Source: Mageeibacillus sp. UBA5770
Lineage (GTDB): Bacteria > Bacillota_A > Clostridia > Saccharofermentanales > Saccharofermentanaceae
Direction: 5' to 3'
NCBI GenBank assembly: GCA_002418705.1
Contig: DIEQ01000108.1
Location: forward strand, 1 to 14,766
Length of the DNA stretch: 14,766 bases
This document shows positions 1 to 6,392 of this stretch, piece after piece (the stretch's first letter is position 1; every line of letters starts with the position of its first letter). The position numbers and the translations under genes were made by a program. The notes beneath the pieces were generated by a model. That model worked only from the letters and a program-made list of their open reading frames with translations. It had not been told where the DNA came from and did not search any database.

Positions 1-1
1 A

Positions 2-1207
2 GACGTATATGAGTTCATCAAAGAAATGAAAACAGCCGGAATCATTAAGGAAGATAAGGAGCGCAGCGTTATTGAGATCGCAGTTCCGATGGGAGTGGTT
101 ATCGGGATCATACCCACAACGAATCCGACATCGACACTCCTTTACAAAGCGATAATAGCTCTTAAATCACGCAATGCAATCGTGTTCTCCCCGCACCCCA
201 GAGCAACCAAATGCTGTATGGAAGCTGCCATGCTGATAGAAAAAGCTGCGGTAGCGGCGGGTGCACCCAAAGGTCTGATAAATTGTCTCTCAATCAGTAC
301 AAAAGAAGCGACAGATCAACTAATGAAGCATAAATATGCTGCCGTCATACTGGCAACCGGCGGTTCTGCTATGGTTAAGGCTGCCTATAGTTCAGGAACA
401 CCCGCTTTGGGTGTGGGACCCGGCAATGTACCTGCTTTTATAGAAAGATCAGCAGATATAGCGGATGCCGTGCAGAAAATTATAATGAGCAAAACATTTG
501 ATAATGGAACAATCTGCGCTTCGGAACAAGCAATAGTAACAGAATTGATAATCGCTGAAAAAGTTATCGCAGAACTGAAGAAACAAGGAGCATATCTGGT
601 AACCGGAACGGAATTAGACGCTCTGGAGAGGACAGTGATGATGCCCAACGGAGGCGTAAATCCCAAAGTTGTCGGCCAGAGCCCCCGTACAATTGCAGAC
701 CTTGCCGGAATTACAATACCCGCCGGAACCAAGGTCATTATGGCACGGATGAACGGCGTCGGTAAGGAGTATCCTCTTTCAGCCGAAAAATTGTGCCCGG
801 TACTTGCCCTCTATATTGAAAAGGACTGGAAAAAGGCCTGTGAAAGATGCTGCGAGCTTCTTTCATATGGAGGATTGGGACACAGCCTGGTTATCCATTC
901 GCAAAATGATGCGGTAATCAGGGAGTTTGCCATGAAGAAGCCCGTCTTTCGTATATTGGTCAACACCCCTTCTTCCTTTGGCGCAATAGGCTATTCGACA
1001 GGATTGGCTCCGGCACTGACTTTGGGGTGCGGAACCTGGGGCGGAAGCATAACATCAGACAACGTTACACCGCTGCACCTCATCAATATTAAGAGGCTTG
1101 CTTATCACCTGGAAAAGAAATCAAGATCAGCAGATACGAAACAGACAAACTACTGCTACACAAGGGCAGAAATTCTCAAAGCGATGGAACATCGAATCAG
1201 AAAATAG
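2..1207 (+). CDS. CoA-acylating aldehyde dehydrogenase, BMC type (5' partial)
   Basis: Oxidises an aldehyde to acyl-CoA with NAD+ and CoA inside a microcompartment (PduP/EutE/AdhE-N family). The frame is open from the left edge (codons start at base 2), and the residues before the first Met (DVYEFIKE) read like this family, so the Met at 26 is internal. About 400 residues are visible of a usual 470-500, so roughly 70-100 N-terminal residues, where an encapsulation peptide could sit, are missing. Visible family signatures are the PMGVVIGIIPTTNPTS block, the FSPHPRA segment, and the catalytic Cys in DNGTICASEQ (codon at 515-517). The C-terminus ends in a short charged helix (about YTRAEILKAMEHRIRK), possibly a second targeting helix. 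It is followed 36 bases later by the first shell gene, in the same operon. The class is clear; whether the substrate is acetaldehyde or propionaldehyde is inferred from the neighbouring DeoC, which would favour acetaldehyde. Confidence 0.93.
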   Translation, partial: DVYEFIKEMKTAGIIKEDKERSVIEIAVPMGVVIGIIPTTNPTSTLLYKAIIALKSRNAIVFSPHPRATKCCMEAAMLIEKAAVAAGAPKGLINCLSISTKEATDQLMKHKYAAVILATGGSAMVKAAYSSGTPALGVGPGNVPAFIERSADIADAVQKIIMSKTFDNGTICASEQAIVTELIIAEKVIAELKKQGAYLVTGTELDALERTVMMPNGGVNPKVVGQSPRTIADLAGITIPAGTKVIMARMNGVGKEYPLSAEKLCPVLALYIEKDWKKACERCCELLSYGGLGHSLVIHSQNDAVIREFAMKKPVFRILVNTPSSFGAIGYSTGLAPALTLGCGTWGGSITSDNVTPLHLINIKRLAYHLEKKSRSADTKQTNYCYTRAEILKAMEHRIRK

Positions 1208-1243
1208 TATCAGCACCGGTTACAAAAAAAGGAGGCAGGAAGT

Positions 1244-1552
1244 ATGAGCGAAGCAATTGGAATGATCGAGACAAAAGGACTGGTTGGAGCAATAGAAGCG
1301 GCAGACGCAATGGTTAAGGCAGCCAATGTTCAGTTGATTGGTAAGGAAATTGTCGGAGGCGGCTATGTAATGGTTATCGTGCGCGGCGATGTCGGGGCTG
1401 TAAAAGCGGCAACGGATGCAGGAGCTGCAGCGGCAGCCAGAGTCGGTGAAATCAAATCAGTTCACGTAATACCTCGTCCACATGCAGACGTTGTGTCGAT
1501 TTTGCCCAAATACAATACGCCCAAACCTGATCCGAAGGCAACTCCAAAATAG
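1244..1552 (+). CDS. BMC-H shell protein 1 (C-terminal extension)
   Basis: A single-BMC-domain shell protein of 102 residues that forms hexameric facet tiles, of the PduA/PduJ/EutM/CcmK type. The start ATG at 1244 follows an AAAGGAGG site. Diagnostic motifs are the N-terminal [17 protein letters not shown], the [15 protein letters not shown] helix and the VHVIPRPH edge motif. The pore loop reads V-G-G-G-Y where PduA has I-G-S-G, so small residues line the pore and it may be wider. After the normal BMC fold end (ILPK) there is a Pro/Lys-rich tail of about 13 residues ([13 protein letters not shown]) absent from the two following paralogues. The gene ends with TAG, and the same frame stays open for another 22 codons through a 12-bp tandem repeat. 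Confidence 0.95.
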   Translation: MSEAIGMIETKGLVGAIEAADAMVKAANVQLIGKEIVGGGYVMVIVRGDVGAVKAATDAGAAAAARVGEIKSVHVIPRPHADVVSILPKYNTPKPDPKATPK

Positions 1553-1626
1553 ACCGAAGGCAACCGCAAAATAAACTGCAAAATAAACTGCAAAATGAAC
1601 CGCAGAATAAACTGCAAATAATCCGC
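1532..1626 (+). repeat. 22-bp tandem duplication followed by 12-bp tandem repeats
   Basis: Bases 1532-1553 and 1554-1575 are a 22-bp direct repeat with three mismatches, spanning the end of shell gene 1. It runs into an array of 12-bp units (consensus AAAATAAACTGC) at 1568-1579, 1580-1591, 1592-1603 and 1604-1615, with a decayed fifth at 1616-1626. Because the unit is four codons, the frame after the TAG of shell gene 1 reads as repeated K-I-N-C. The array fills the spacer between shell genes 1 and 2. Replication slippage is the simplest origin. Confidence 0.85.
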
Positions 1627-1647
1627 AATCAAATGGAGGAAATTGAA

Positions 1648-1917
1648 ATGGAAGATGCATTAGGGATGATCGAGACAAGAGGATTAATCGCTGCCATAGA
1701 AGCGGCTGATGCGATGGTAAAAGCTGCCAATGTCAAATTGATTGGCAAGGAAATGATCGGTGCCGCCTATGTGACAGTCCTCGTAAGAGGTGACGTTGGT
1801 GCGGTTAAAGCTGCAGTAGATGCAGGTGCTGCAGCCGCAGCAAGAGTTGGTGAAGTTAAGTCGGTACACGTCATTCCCCGTCCGCATGCAGAAGTAGAGT
1901 ATATTCTGCCTAAATAA
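1648..1917 (+). CDS. BMC-H shell protein 2
   Basis: A second hexamer-forming shell protein, 89 residues, a minimal BMC domain without extension. An ATG at 1633 is also in frame, but the GGAGGA at 1635-1640 overlaps it and sits 7 bases before the ATG at 1648. The latter start gives [12 protein letters not shown], which aligns with shell protein 3, so 1648 is preferred. The [15 protein letters not shown] and VHVIPRPH motifs are intact. The pore loop is I-G-A-A-Y, placing Ala where PduA-type pores have the polar Ser-Gly pair, so the pore is likely tighter and less polar than in its neighbours. It is clearly a tandem paralogue of shell proteins 1 and 3. Confidence 0.95.
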   Translation: MEDALGMIETRGLIAAIEAADAMVKAANVKLIGKEMIGAAYVTVLVRGDVGAVKAAVDAGAAAAARVGEVKSVHVIPRPHAEVEYILPK

Positions 1918-1965
1918 CAGGAAGCCTGAACGGGCACATTAATGAATACATGATGGAGGAAATAT

Positions 1966-2238
1966 ATGGAAAACGCATTGGGAATGGTTGAAACAATCGG
2001 AGAAGTCGGTGCAATTGAAGCGGCAGATGCCATGGTGAAGGCTGCGAATGTTAGGCTGATCGGCAAAGAAAAAATCGGAAGCGGATACGTGACTGTTATG
2101 GTGCGCGGTGATGTTGGTGCTGTAAAGGCTGCAGTGGATGCAGGGGCAGCAGCAGCAGCAAGAGTCGGTGAACTCAAATCGGTACATGTCATTCCCCGTC
2201 CGCATGCTGATGTGGAAGCAATTCTTCCCAAGTTATAA
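1966..2238 (+). CDS. BMC-H shell protein 3
   Basis: A third hexamer-forming shell protein, 90 residues. The ATG at 1966 follows GGAGGA at 1955-1960. It has the most PduA-like pore of the three (K-I-G-S-G-Y), with intact [15 protein letters not shown] and VHVIPRPH motifs and an ILPKL end. It is probably the canonical metabolite-conducting tile, and is highly similar to shell protein 2, so a recent tandem duplication is likely. No pentameric vertex protein (EutN/CcmL) or double-domain BMC-T gene is seen in this window; both would be expected upstream of the left edge. Confidence 0.95.
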   Translation: MENALGMVETIGEVGAIEAADAMVKAANVRLIGKEKIGSGYVTVMVRGDVGAVKAAVDAGAAAAARVGELKSVHVIPRPHADVEAILPKL

Positions 2239-2266
2239 TTGATCATGTGGAAATGAGGCGGTGATA

Positions 2267-3217
2267 GTGGTGGAAATGGAGATATTGAGTCAAATCATAT
2301 CAGAAGCAGTAAGAAGAATTATTGCCGACTCAATGCCGGCGCTGCATCCCAATCCAATAAATATCGGTGTATCCAACAGACATATACATCTTTCGGCTGG
2401 GGATCTGGAGCATCTGTTCGGTAAGGGACATGCCATAAATTGCATGAAAGATCTGTCGCAGCCAGGACAATGCGCTGCAGCAGAGACCGTTATCATAGCC
2501 GGACCCAAGGGATGCATAGAGAATGTCAGAGTGTTGGGACCGGTAAGGATGCAGACGCAGATCGAAGTTTCTCAGACTGATACATACCGGCTCGGCATCA
2601 AAGCACCTGTCAGGGAATCGGGAAATCTTGAGAGTTCAGGACAGGTTACAGTCATTGGACCCAATGGTTCCCTGCATCTAAGTGAAGGGCTGATTGTGGC
2701 ACAAAGACATATACACATGACGCCTGACGATGCGAAGACGTACGGGGTTACTAATTCACAATCGGTTCAAGTCAAGGTTGAGGGTGCACGAGGAATTATT
2801 TTTGACAATGTAGTGGTAAGAGTCAGTAATAGTTTTGCCCTGGAATACCACATAGATATTGACGAAGCCAATTGCGCTGGGATAAAGCAGGGTGACAAGG
2901 CGTATCTGATGAAAGGCATGACTTTGATAGACACGCATGTATGTGAGAACGAAAAATGCAGTGAAAAATGCAGTGGACAATGCAGTGGACAGTGCAATGG
3001 AAAATGCACAGGAAAATGCAAAGAAAAAGTCACAGATATATTCACAGCAAACGTAGTATCTCAGATAACGGAAGAACCGGATAAGCTGGTTACGGAAGAA
3101 ACTGTGCGGAATGCATGGAAGAAAAACGCAACATTATCAATTGGAAAAGGTGTTATTTGTACACCTTTAGCCAGAGATGCGATCAATGAACTGGGAATGA
3201 AAGTCATTTGGAAGTGA
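2267..3217 (+). CDS. pduL: PduL-type phosphate acyltransferase with Cys-repeat linker and EutQ/EutT-N-like C-terminal domain
   Basis: Transfers the acyl group from acyl-CoA to phosphate, giving acyl phosphate and recycling CoA within the microcompartment. Residues about 4-22 (EILSQIISEAVRRIIADS) form an amphipathic helix typical of an encapsulation peptide. Two PduL half-domains follow, with the zinc-ligand motifs NRHIHLS (about residues 37-43) and AQRHIHM (about 146-152) and a later EYHIDIDEANCAG. The usual PduL fold ends near DKAYLMKG (about residue 222). Beyond it lie a Cys-rich linker of six CxxxC-spaced repeats (residues 231-254) and about 45 residues (LVTEETVRNAWKK...TPLARDAINELGMKVIW) resembling the N-terminal segment of EutQ and EutT. 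The total of 316 residues is about 100 longer than a normal PduL. The start is ambiguous: GTG 2261, GTG 2267 (GAGG 8 bases upstream) or ATG 2276. The enzyme assignment is firm; the C-terminal domain assignment is by remembered motif. Confidence 0.92.
   Translation: MVEMEILSQIISEAVRRIIADSMPALHPNPINIGVSNRHIHLSAGDLEHLFGKGHAINCMKDLSQPGQCAAAETVIIAGPKGCIENVRVLGPVRMQTQIEVSQTDTYRLGIKAPVRESGNLESSGQVTVIGPNGSLHLSEGLIVAQRHIHMTPDDAKTYGVTNSQSVQVKVEGARGIIFDNVVVRVSNSFALEYHIDIDEANCAGIKQGDKAYLMKGMTLIDTHVCENEKCSEKCSGQCSGQCNGKCTGKCKEKVTDIFTANVVSQITEEPDKLVTEETVRNAWKKNATLSIGKGVICTPLARDAINELGMKVIWK
2957..3028 (+). repeat. Six tandem 12-bp units encoding Cys-x-x-x repeats inside pduL
   Basis: Six consecutive 12-bp units, each beginning with TGC, at 2957, 2969, 2981, 2993, 3005 and 3017. 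They encode C-S-E-K, C-S-G-Q, C-S-G-Q, C-N-G-K, C-T-G-K and C-K-E-K. A seventh Cys (codon 2942-2944) precedes the array. The spacing puts a Cys every four residues in a Gly/Lys-rich linker between the PduL fold and the C-terminal domain. Confidence 0.93.
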
Positions 3218-3280
3218 GCCGGAGCAAATGAACGGAGCGTCTTCCATATGACTGCTGATAAAAGCCCGGGGGGTGAATGA

Positions 3281-3607
3281 ATGGCCATGGTAATAGCACA
3301 GACAGAAATAATGAAATACCAGGGAAAAGAAAAAGCTGTCTTTCCCACAGGAACAGTTGTGACCCCATCCGCAAAGGATTGGGCCAGAGAGAACAGAATC
3401 GAGATTGTCTTTGAAGCGTGTCCGGGAGAAGTACGTACTTCGGATGTATCCGGGTCTGACAGCGAAGGCAAATTGAATTTATTGAACAGAGTAATCGAAG
3501 CATTGGAAAAAAATAATGAAAAACAAGGCCGGACTTTGGGAAAAGAAGAGTTCTCCCAGGCTGTTGCCAAAGCTCTTGAAAAGTTGGGCTGCAGGGTCAC
3601 AGATTGA
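3281..3607 (+). CDS. Small BMC-associated protein with EutQ/EutT N-terminal-like domain
   Basis: A 108-residue protein without a recognised enzyme fold. Residues about 3-46 (VIAQTEIMKYQ, FPTGTVVTPSAKDWAR, RIEIVFE) match the pattern at the start of EutQ and EutT (a LITxxxIR-like strand-helix, then a TPSAR-type helix and a short strand) and the last 45 residues of the PduL gene just upstream. A short variable linker leads to two amphipathic segments (KLNLLNRVIEALEKN and KEEFSQAVAKALEKLGC) that look like encapsulation or coiled-coil helices. No Cys/His metal cluster and no cupin domain is present, so it is neither a complete EutT nor a complete EutQ. ATG 3281 follows a GGGGGTGA site. Its role is inferred only from context: perhaps an adaptor that binds shell or cargo. 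The domain match is from memory of family sequences. Confidence 0.8.
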   Translation: MAMVIAQTEIMKYQGKEKAVFPTGTVVTPSAKDWARENRIEIVFEACPGEVRTSDVSGSDSEGKLNLLNRVIEALEKNNEKQGRTLGKEEFSQAVAKALEKLGCRVTD

Positions 3608-3634
3608 GCCTGCGTTTTTATAGGAGGTATCTGT

Positions 3635-4399
3635 ATGGATCTGAATTTGAAAGGGAAGACCGCAATTGTTACCGGCGGAGGAGGAGGCTTAGGTGCCGGA
3701 ATCTCAGAGATTTTGGCGCAGGAAGGTGTCAATGTAGTCGTCAATTATTTATTTGATGAAGAAAACGTCTTCAAATTTGTTGATTATTTGAATGCAAAAT
3801 ATGAAGCCCGGGCTATAGCGATGCAGGGAGATATAAGCGTAGGATCTGATATTGACAATATTATTAAGAACGCAAGCTGCATATATGGAAGCTTGGACAT
3901 ACTTGTAAATAATGCAGGAATATGGCCCACAACCCCGCTTGCGGAAATGAAGGACGAGGAATGGGAGAGAGTTATCAGGATCAATTTGAATGGTCCGTAC
4001 TTTTTCAGTAAAAGATTTGTTGATTATCTCCTGCGTGCGGGAAAAACGGGGAACATTGTTAATGTAACATCCAAGTCCGGATTTGCGGTGAACTCGGCAG
4101 GACATGCTCATTATGCGTCCTCTAAGGGAGGCATCAATCTTATGACAAAGTCTTTTGCCAGAGAGTATTCGGATAAAGGCATTATTGTAAATGCAATTAT
4201 ACCGGGTATGGTCAGGACACCCCTTAACATTAAGACCCTGTCTGATCCGGAAATGGAAAAGAAATATCTGGAGAGAATTCCTGTCGGGAAAATGTCAGAC
4301 CCCAAAGATATTGGAGCGATGGTAGCTTTTCTCGTATCGGATAAATCATATATTACAGCGGGATCACTCATTGACGTGACAGGCGGAATGCTTATATAA
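3635..4399 (+). CDS. Short-chain dehydrogenase/reductase (SDR)
   Basis: An NAD(P)-dependent oxidoreductase of the classical SDR family, 254 residues. It has the cofactor glycine motif TGGGGGLG (residues 13-20), NNAG (92-95), the structural Asn in RINLNG (117), the active-site Ser in NVTSKSG (about 146), and the catalytic YASSK (Y160, K164). The C-terminal block GSLIDVTGG is typical of FabG-like enzymes. ATG 3635 follows AGGAGG at good spacing. Lying between BMC genes, it could oxidise a sugar-derived alcohol or recycle NADH made by the aldehyde dehydrogenase; the window carries no iron-type alcohol dehydrogenase that would otherwise do this. No clear encapsulation peptide is seen. The substrate cannot be read from the sequence. 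Confidence 0.93.
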   Translation: MDLNLKGKTAIVTGGGGGLGAGISEILAQEGVNVVVNYLFDEENVFKFVDYLNAKYEARAIAMQGDISVGSDIDNIIKNASCIYGSLDILVNNAGIWPTTPLAEMKDEEWERVIRINLNGPYFFSKRFVDYLLRAGKTGNIVNVTSKSGFAVNSAGHAHYASSKGGINLMTKSFAREYSDKGIIVNAIIPGMVRTPLNIKTLSDPEMEKKYLERIPVGKMSDPKDIGAMVAFLVSDKSYITAGSLIDVTGGMLI

Positions 4400-4547
4400 C
4401 CTAATTTACGGGAGATGGCATTGTGCTGCTTTCGTACACAAAAGTGACTGCGTAAATCTGTTGATAACGCTGCCTGAAAGAACCTATCCAAGTGATTGTA
4501 CCGTTATAGAAATTCCGGTTGATGAGCAAATTGAAGTGATTGACTGA
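4383..4547 (+). other. Open frame without a start between SDR and aldolase; possible gene remnant
   Basis: The 165-base gap between the SDR stop and the aldolase start holds a frame, different from both neighbours, that is open from inside the SDR end to TGA 4545-4547. Its last part reads protein-like (LLITLPERTYPSD..., then TVIEIPVDEQIEVID), but there is no ATG, no GTG and no ribosome site to start it. The end faintly recalls the PVD...VD tail of EutN/CcmL vertex proteins. It may be a decayed gene or chance. Confidence 0.2.
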
Positions 4548-4564
4548 ATCAGAAGGTGGCTCTA

Positions 4565-5302
4565 ATGGATATAAGCAGTGCAAACCTGGAAAAAATAACA
4601 AATGATATCATCCGCGAAATTTTGAAAGAGAGAAACCCCGAAGCCGGGTTTGATAAAGTACTAGCTTCAGCAATGGAGCACTCTATGATTAGACCGGATG
4701 CTACCCCTGCGATGGTGAAGCAATTCTGCGAAGAAGCCGTTACTTATCATTTTCGAAATGTTTCATTATCGCCATGCTTTGTGGCGTTAGCTCAAAAATA
4801 TCTGGCAGGATCCGGCGTAAGAGTATCAACGGCCGTAGGGTTTCCTATGGGAATTGCAACAAATAGGATGAAAGTTGCCGAAACCCTTGAAGCCATCGAA
4901 AATGGAGCGACGGAAATCGACCTCCCGATAAATATCGGAATGGTTAAAGCCGGAGAGTTTAAAACGATCAAAGAGGACATTGAAGCGGTTGTCCGTGCTT
5001 CCAATAAGAGGGCTTTAATCAAGGCCGTTGTTGATTTAGGTGCATTATCTGCTGAGGAAATTATCAGAATTTCCCTTTTGGCCAAACTGGCTGGTGCAGA
5101 TTTTCTTAAAGTTGCAGCCGGATCAAAGCCAGGTGGTGTGACCGCTGAAGATATAAAATTAATAAGAATGGCTGTGGGACCTGTGATTGGATTAAAAGCA
5201 GACGGTGGAATAAAGGATTACAAGTCTGCCAAGGTAATTATAGAAGCGGGTGCTACAACAATTGGGGCAAGCGGATCTATAAAAATTGTGACAGGCTGCT
5301 AA
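4565..5302 (+). CDS. deoC: DeoC-family aldolase with N-terminal encapsulation peptide
   Basis: A class I (Schiff-base) aldolase of the deoxyribose-5-phosphate aldolase family, which cleaves 2-deoxyribose 5-phosphate to acetaldehyde and glyceraldehyde 3-phosphate. ATG 4565 is chosen because AGAAGGTGG lies five bases upstream. The product is 245 residues. Residues 8-24 (LEKITNDIIREILKERN) form an amphipathic helix plus linker absent from ordinary DeoC, so it is probably cargo of the microcompartment. The TIM-barrel catalytic residues are present: Asp119 in TEIDLPINIG, the Schiff-base Lys182 in ADFLK, and Lys211 in GLKADGG. After Lys182 the usual T-S-T-G is V-A-A-G, and the segment equivalent to the E. 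coli active-site Cys47 region is N-V-S-L-S-P. The substrate may therefore differ from deoxyribose 5-phosphate. It is the signature gene of SPU-type BMC loci. Confidence 0.9.
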   Translation: MDISSANLEKITNDIIREILKERNPEAGFDKVLASAMEHSMIRPDATPAMVKQFCEEAVTYHFRNVSLSPCFVALAQKYLAGSGVRVSTAVGFPMGIATNRMKVAETLEAIENGATEIDLPINIGMVKAGEFKTIKEDIEAVVRASNKRALIKAVVDLGALSAEEIIRISLLAKLAGADFLKVAAGSKPGGVTAEDIKLIRMAVGPVIGLKADGGIKDYKSAKVIIEAGATTIGASGSIKIVTGC

Positions 5303-5413
5303 TAGACAAAGAGTCAGAGTGTTTTTTCAAAACCATGTCTCAGTCACACGAAAAAAAGTACAGCAAGCATCCGAGCTCAATCAGACAAACGCAATAAGTA
5401 TGAGGGCGGTTAG

Positions 5414-5442
5414 TGGAATTACCTGATTTGAGATGATATAAT
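5414..5442 (+). promoter_or_regulatory. Predicted extended -10 promoter for the pst operon
   Basis: TGATATAAT at 5434-5442 is a perfect extended -10 element. A weak -35 candidate, TGGAAT (5414-5419), sits 17 bases upstream. Transcription would begin near 5449, leaving a leader of about 120 bases before pstB1. It is the only convincing promoter in the 270-bp spacer that separates the BMC genes from the transporter genes. Confidence 0.5.
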
Positions 5443-5501
5443 AACGACAATCTTTCTAACTGATCACTGCATACCATATGTTTTGCCAGTTCCTCCTATA
5501 A

Positions 5502-5530
5502 AATAATCAGATTATTCTAGAATCAGAATT
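5502..5530. promoter_or_regulatory. Overlapping palindromes in the pst leader (operator candidate)
   Basis: AATAATC-A-GATTATT (5502-5516) is a perfect 7-bp inverted repeat around one base. It overlaps ATTCTAGAAT (5514-5523), a perfect 10-bp palindrome, and AATCAGA(A)TT is repeated at 5505 and 5521. The elements lie downstream of the predicted start site, where a repressor could bind. They do not match a clear Pho box in spacing. The region is AT-rich, so chance is possible. Confidence 0.35.
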
Positions 5531-5572
5531 TAAAAAATCAATTTGATAAGACGACAATTATGGGAGTAAAGA

Positions 5573-6370
5573 ATGGATGATATAAATTTAACGCTGCAGC
5601 AGCGTACCAAGCTTAAAACAGAAGCAGTAGACCTTTACTATGGTGACTTTCAGGCTTTGAGGAATGTTACTCTGGATATCCGTGAATGTGCTATTACTGC
5701 CATGATTGGTCCGTCAGGCTGCGGCAAATCCACTCTTCTGCGTATATTTAACAGGATGAATGACATGATACCGTCCGTAAGGGTGGAAGGAAAGGTCCTG
5801 CTCTCCGGCACTTCTATATATGACAAGGGTGTTGATGTTGTTGAACTGAGAAAAAGGGTGGGAATGGTTTTTCAGAGGCCCAATCCCTTTCCAATGAATG
5901 TATATGATAATATTGCGATTGGTCCGCGGCATTATGGAATAAAACGTGAGGCTGAACTTTCCGGAATCGTGGAGCGGTGTTTGCGGGAAGTCGCACTATG
6001 GGATGAGCTTAAGGATACGCTTAAGCAATCTGCCCTTGAGCTGTCTGCGGGTCAGCAGCAGCTTCTGTGTATTGCCCGTGCTCTGGCTGCGGAGCCGGAG
6101 GTCATCTTAATGGACGAATCATGCAGCGCACTTGATCCGGAATCAACGCTTAAAATTGAGGAATTAATGCGCGAACTTGCCAACAAATACACAATCGTTA
6201 TTGTTACTCACAACATGGAACAGGCAGCACGAGTATCCGACATGACTGCATTTATGATGATGGAGCAAGATAAGGCCGGCGTATTGGTTGAATATGCTCC
6301 GACCGACCAGATTTTTGCCAATCCTAAAGACAAACGAACAGAGGACTATATTTCAGGCCGGTTCGGATAA
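5573..6370 (+). CDS. pstB: Phosphate ABC transporter ATP-binding protein PstB1 (altered signature motif)
   Basis: The ATPase subunit of the PstSCAB phosphate importer, 265 residues, cytoplasmic face of the membrane. Walker [10 protein letters not shown] (46-54), the Q-loop Gln101 in [10 protein letters not shown], Walker B with catalytic Glu (ILMDES, D181/E182), the D-loop SALDP and the H-loop His213 are all intact. The signature loop is odd: LSAGQQQLL (157-165) instead of the LSGGQQQRL otherwise near-invariant in PstB, and DES replaces DEP. ATG 5573 follows a GGGAG site. It is the first gene of the operon rather than, as usual, the one after pstA. With PstB2 it likely forms an asymmetric heterodimer in which its Walker motifs build the working ATP site. 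Confidence 0.95.
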   Translation: MDDINLTLQQRTKLKTEAVDLYYGDFQALRNVTLDIRECAITAMIGPSGCGKSTLLRIFNRMNDMIPSVRVEGKVLLSGTSIYDKGVDVVELRKRVGMVFQRPNPFPMNVYDNIAIGPRHYGIKREAELSGIVERCLREVALWDELKDTLKQSALELSAGQQQLLCIARALAAEPEVILMDESCSALDPESTLKIEELMRELANKYTIVIVTHNMEQAARVSDMTAFMMMEQDKAGVLVEYAPTDQIFANPKDKRTEDYISGRFG

Positions 6371-6392
6371 CGATTATCAAGGGGGTGTCAAA

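Noticed and set aside
26..1207. Aldehyde dehydrogenase starting at ATG 26
   Set aside because: The in-frame codons before it to the window edge encode residues typical of the family, and a 393-residue product would lack the N-terminal part of the fold.
1568..1626. Possible CRISPR or phage-like repeat array
   Set aside because: The units are 12 bp, directly adjoining and without spacers, so this is a microsatellite-like array.
3061..3744. Minus-strand open frame of 227 codons
   Set aside because: It is antisense across pduL, the small BMC protein and the SDR, all with strong family motifs and ribosome sites on the + strand. The translation shows no motif.
5303..5345. Rho-independent terminator after the aldolase gene
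   Set aside because: There is a T-run (5322-5327), but no G+C-rich stem precedes it; the only inverted repeat is a 5-bp A/T stem.
5340..5477. Minus-strand 45-codon frame in the BMC-pst spacer, with GGAGGA upstream of its ATG
   Set aside because: The spacing from GGAGGA to ATG is about 13 bases, the peptide has no recognisable features, and it runs through the predicted promoter.
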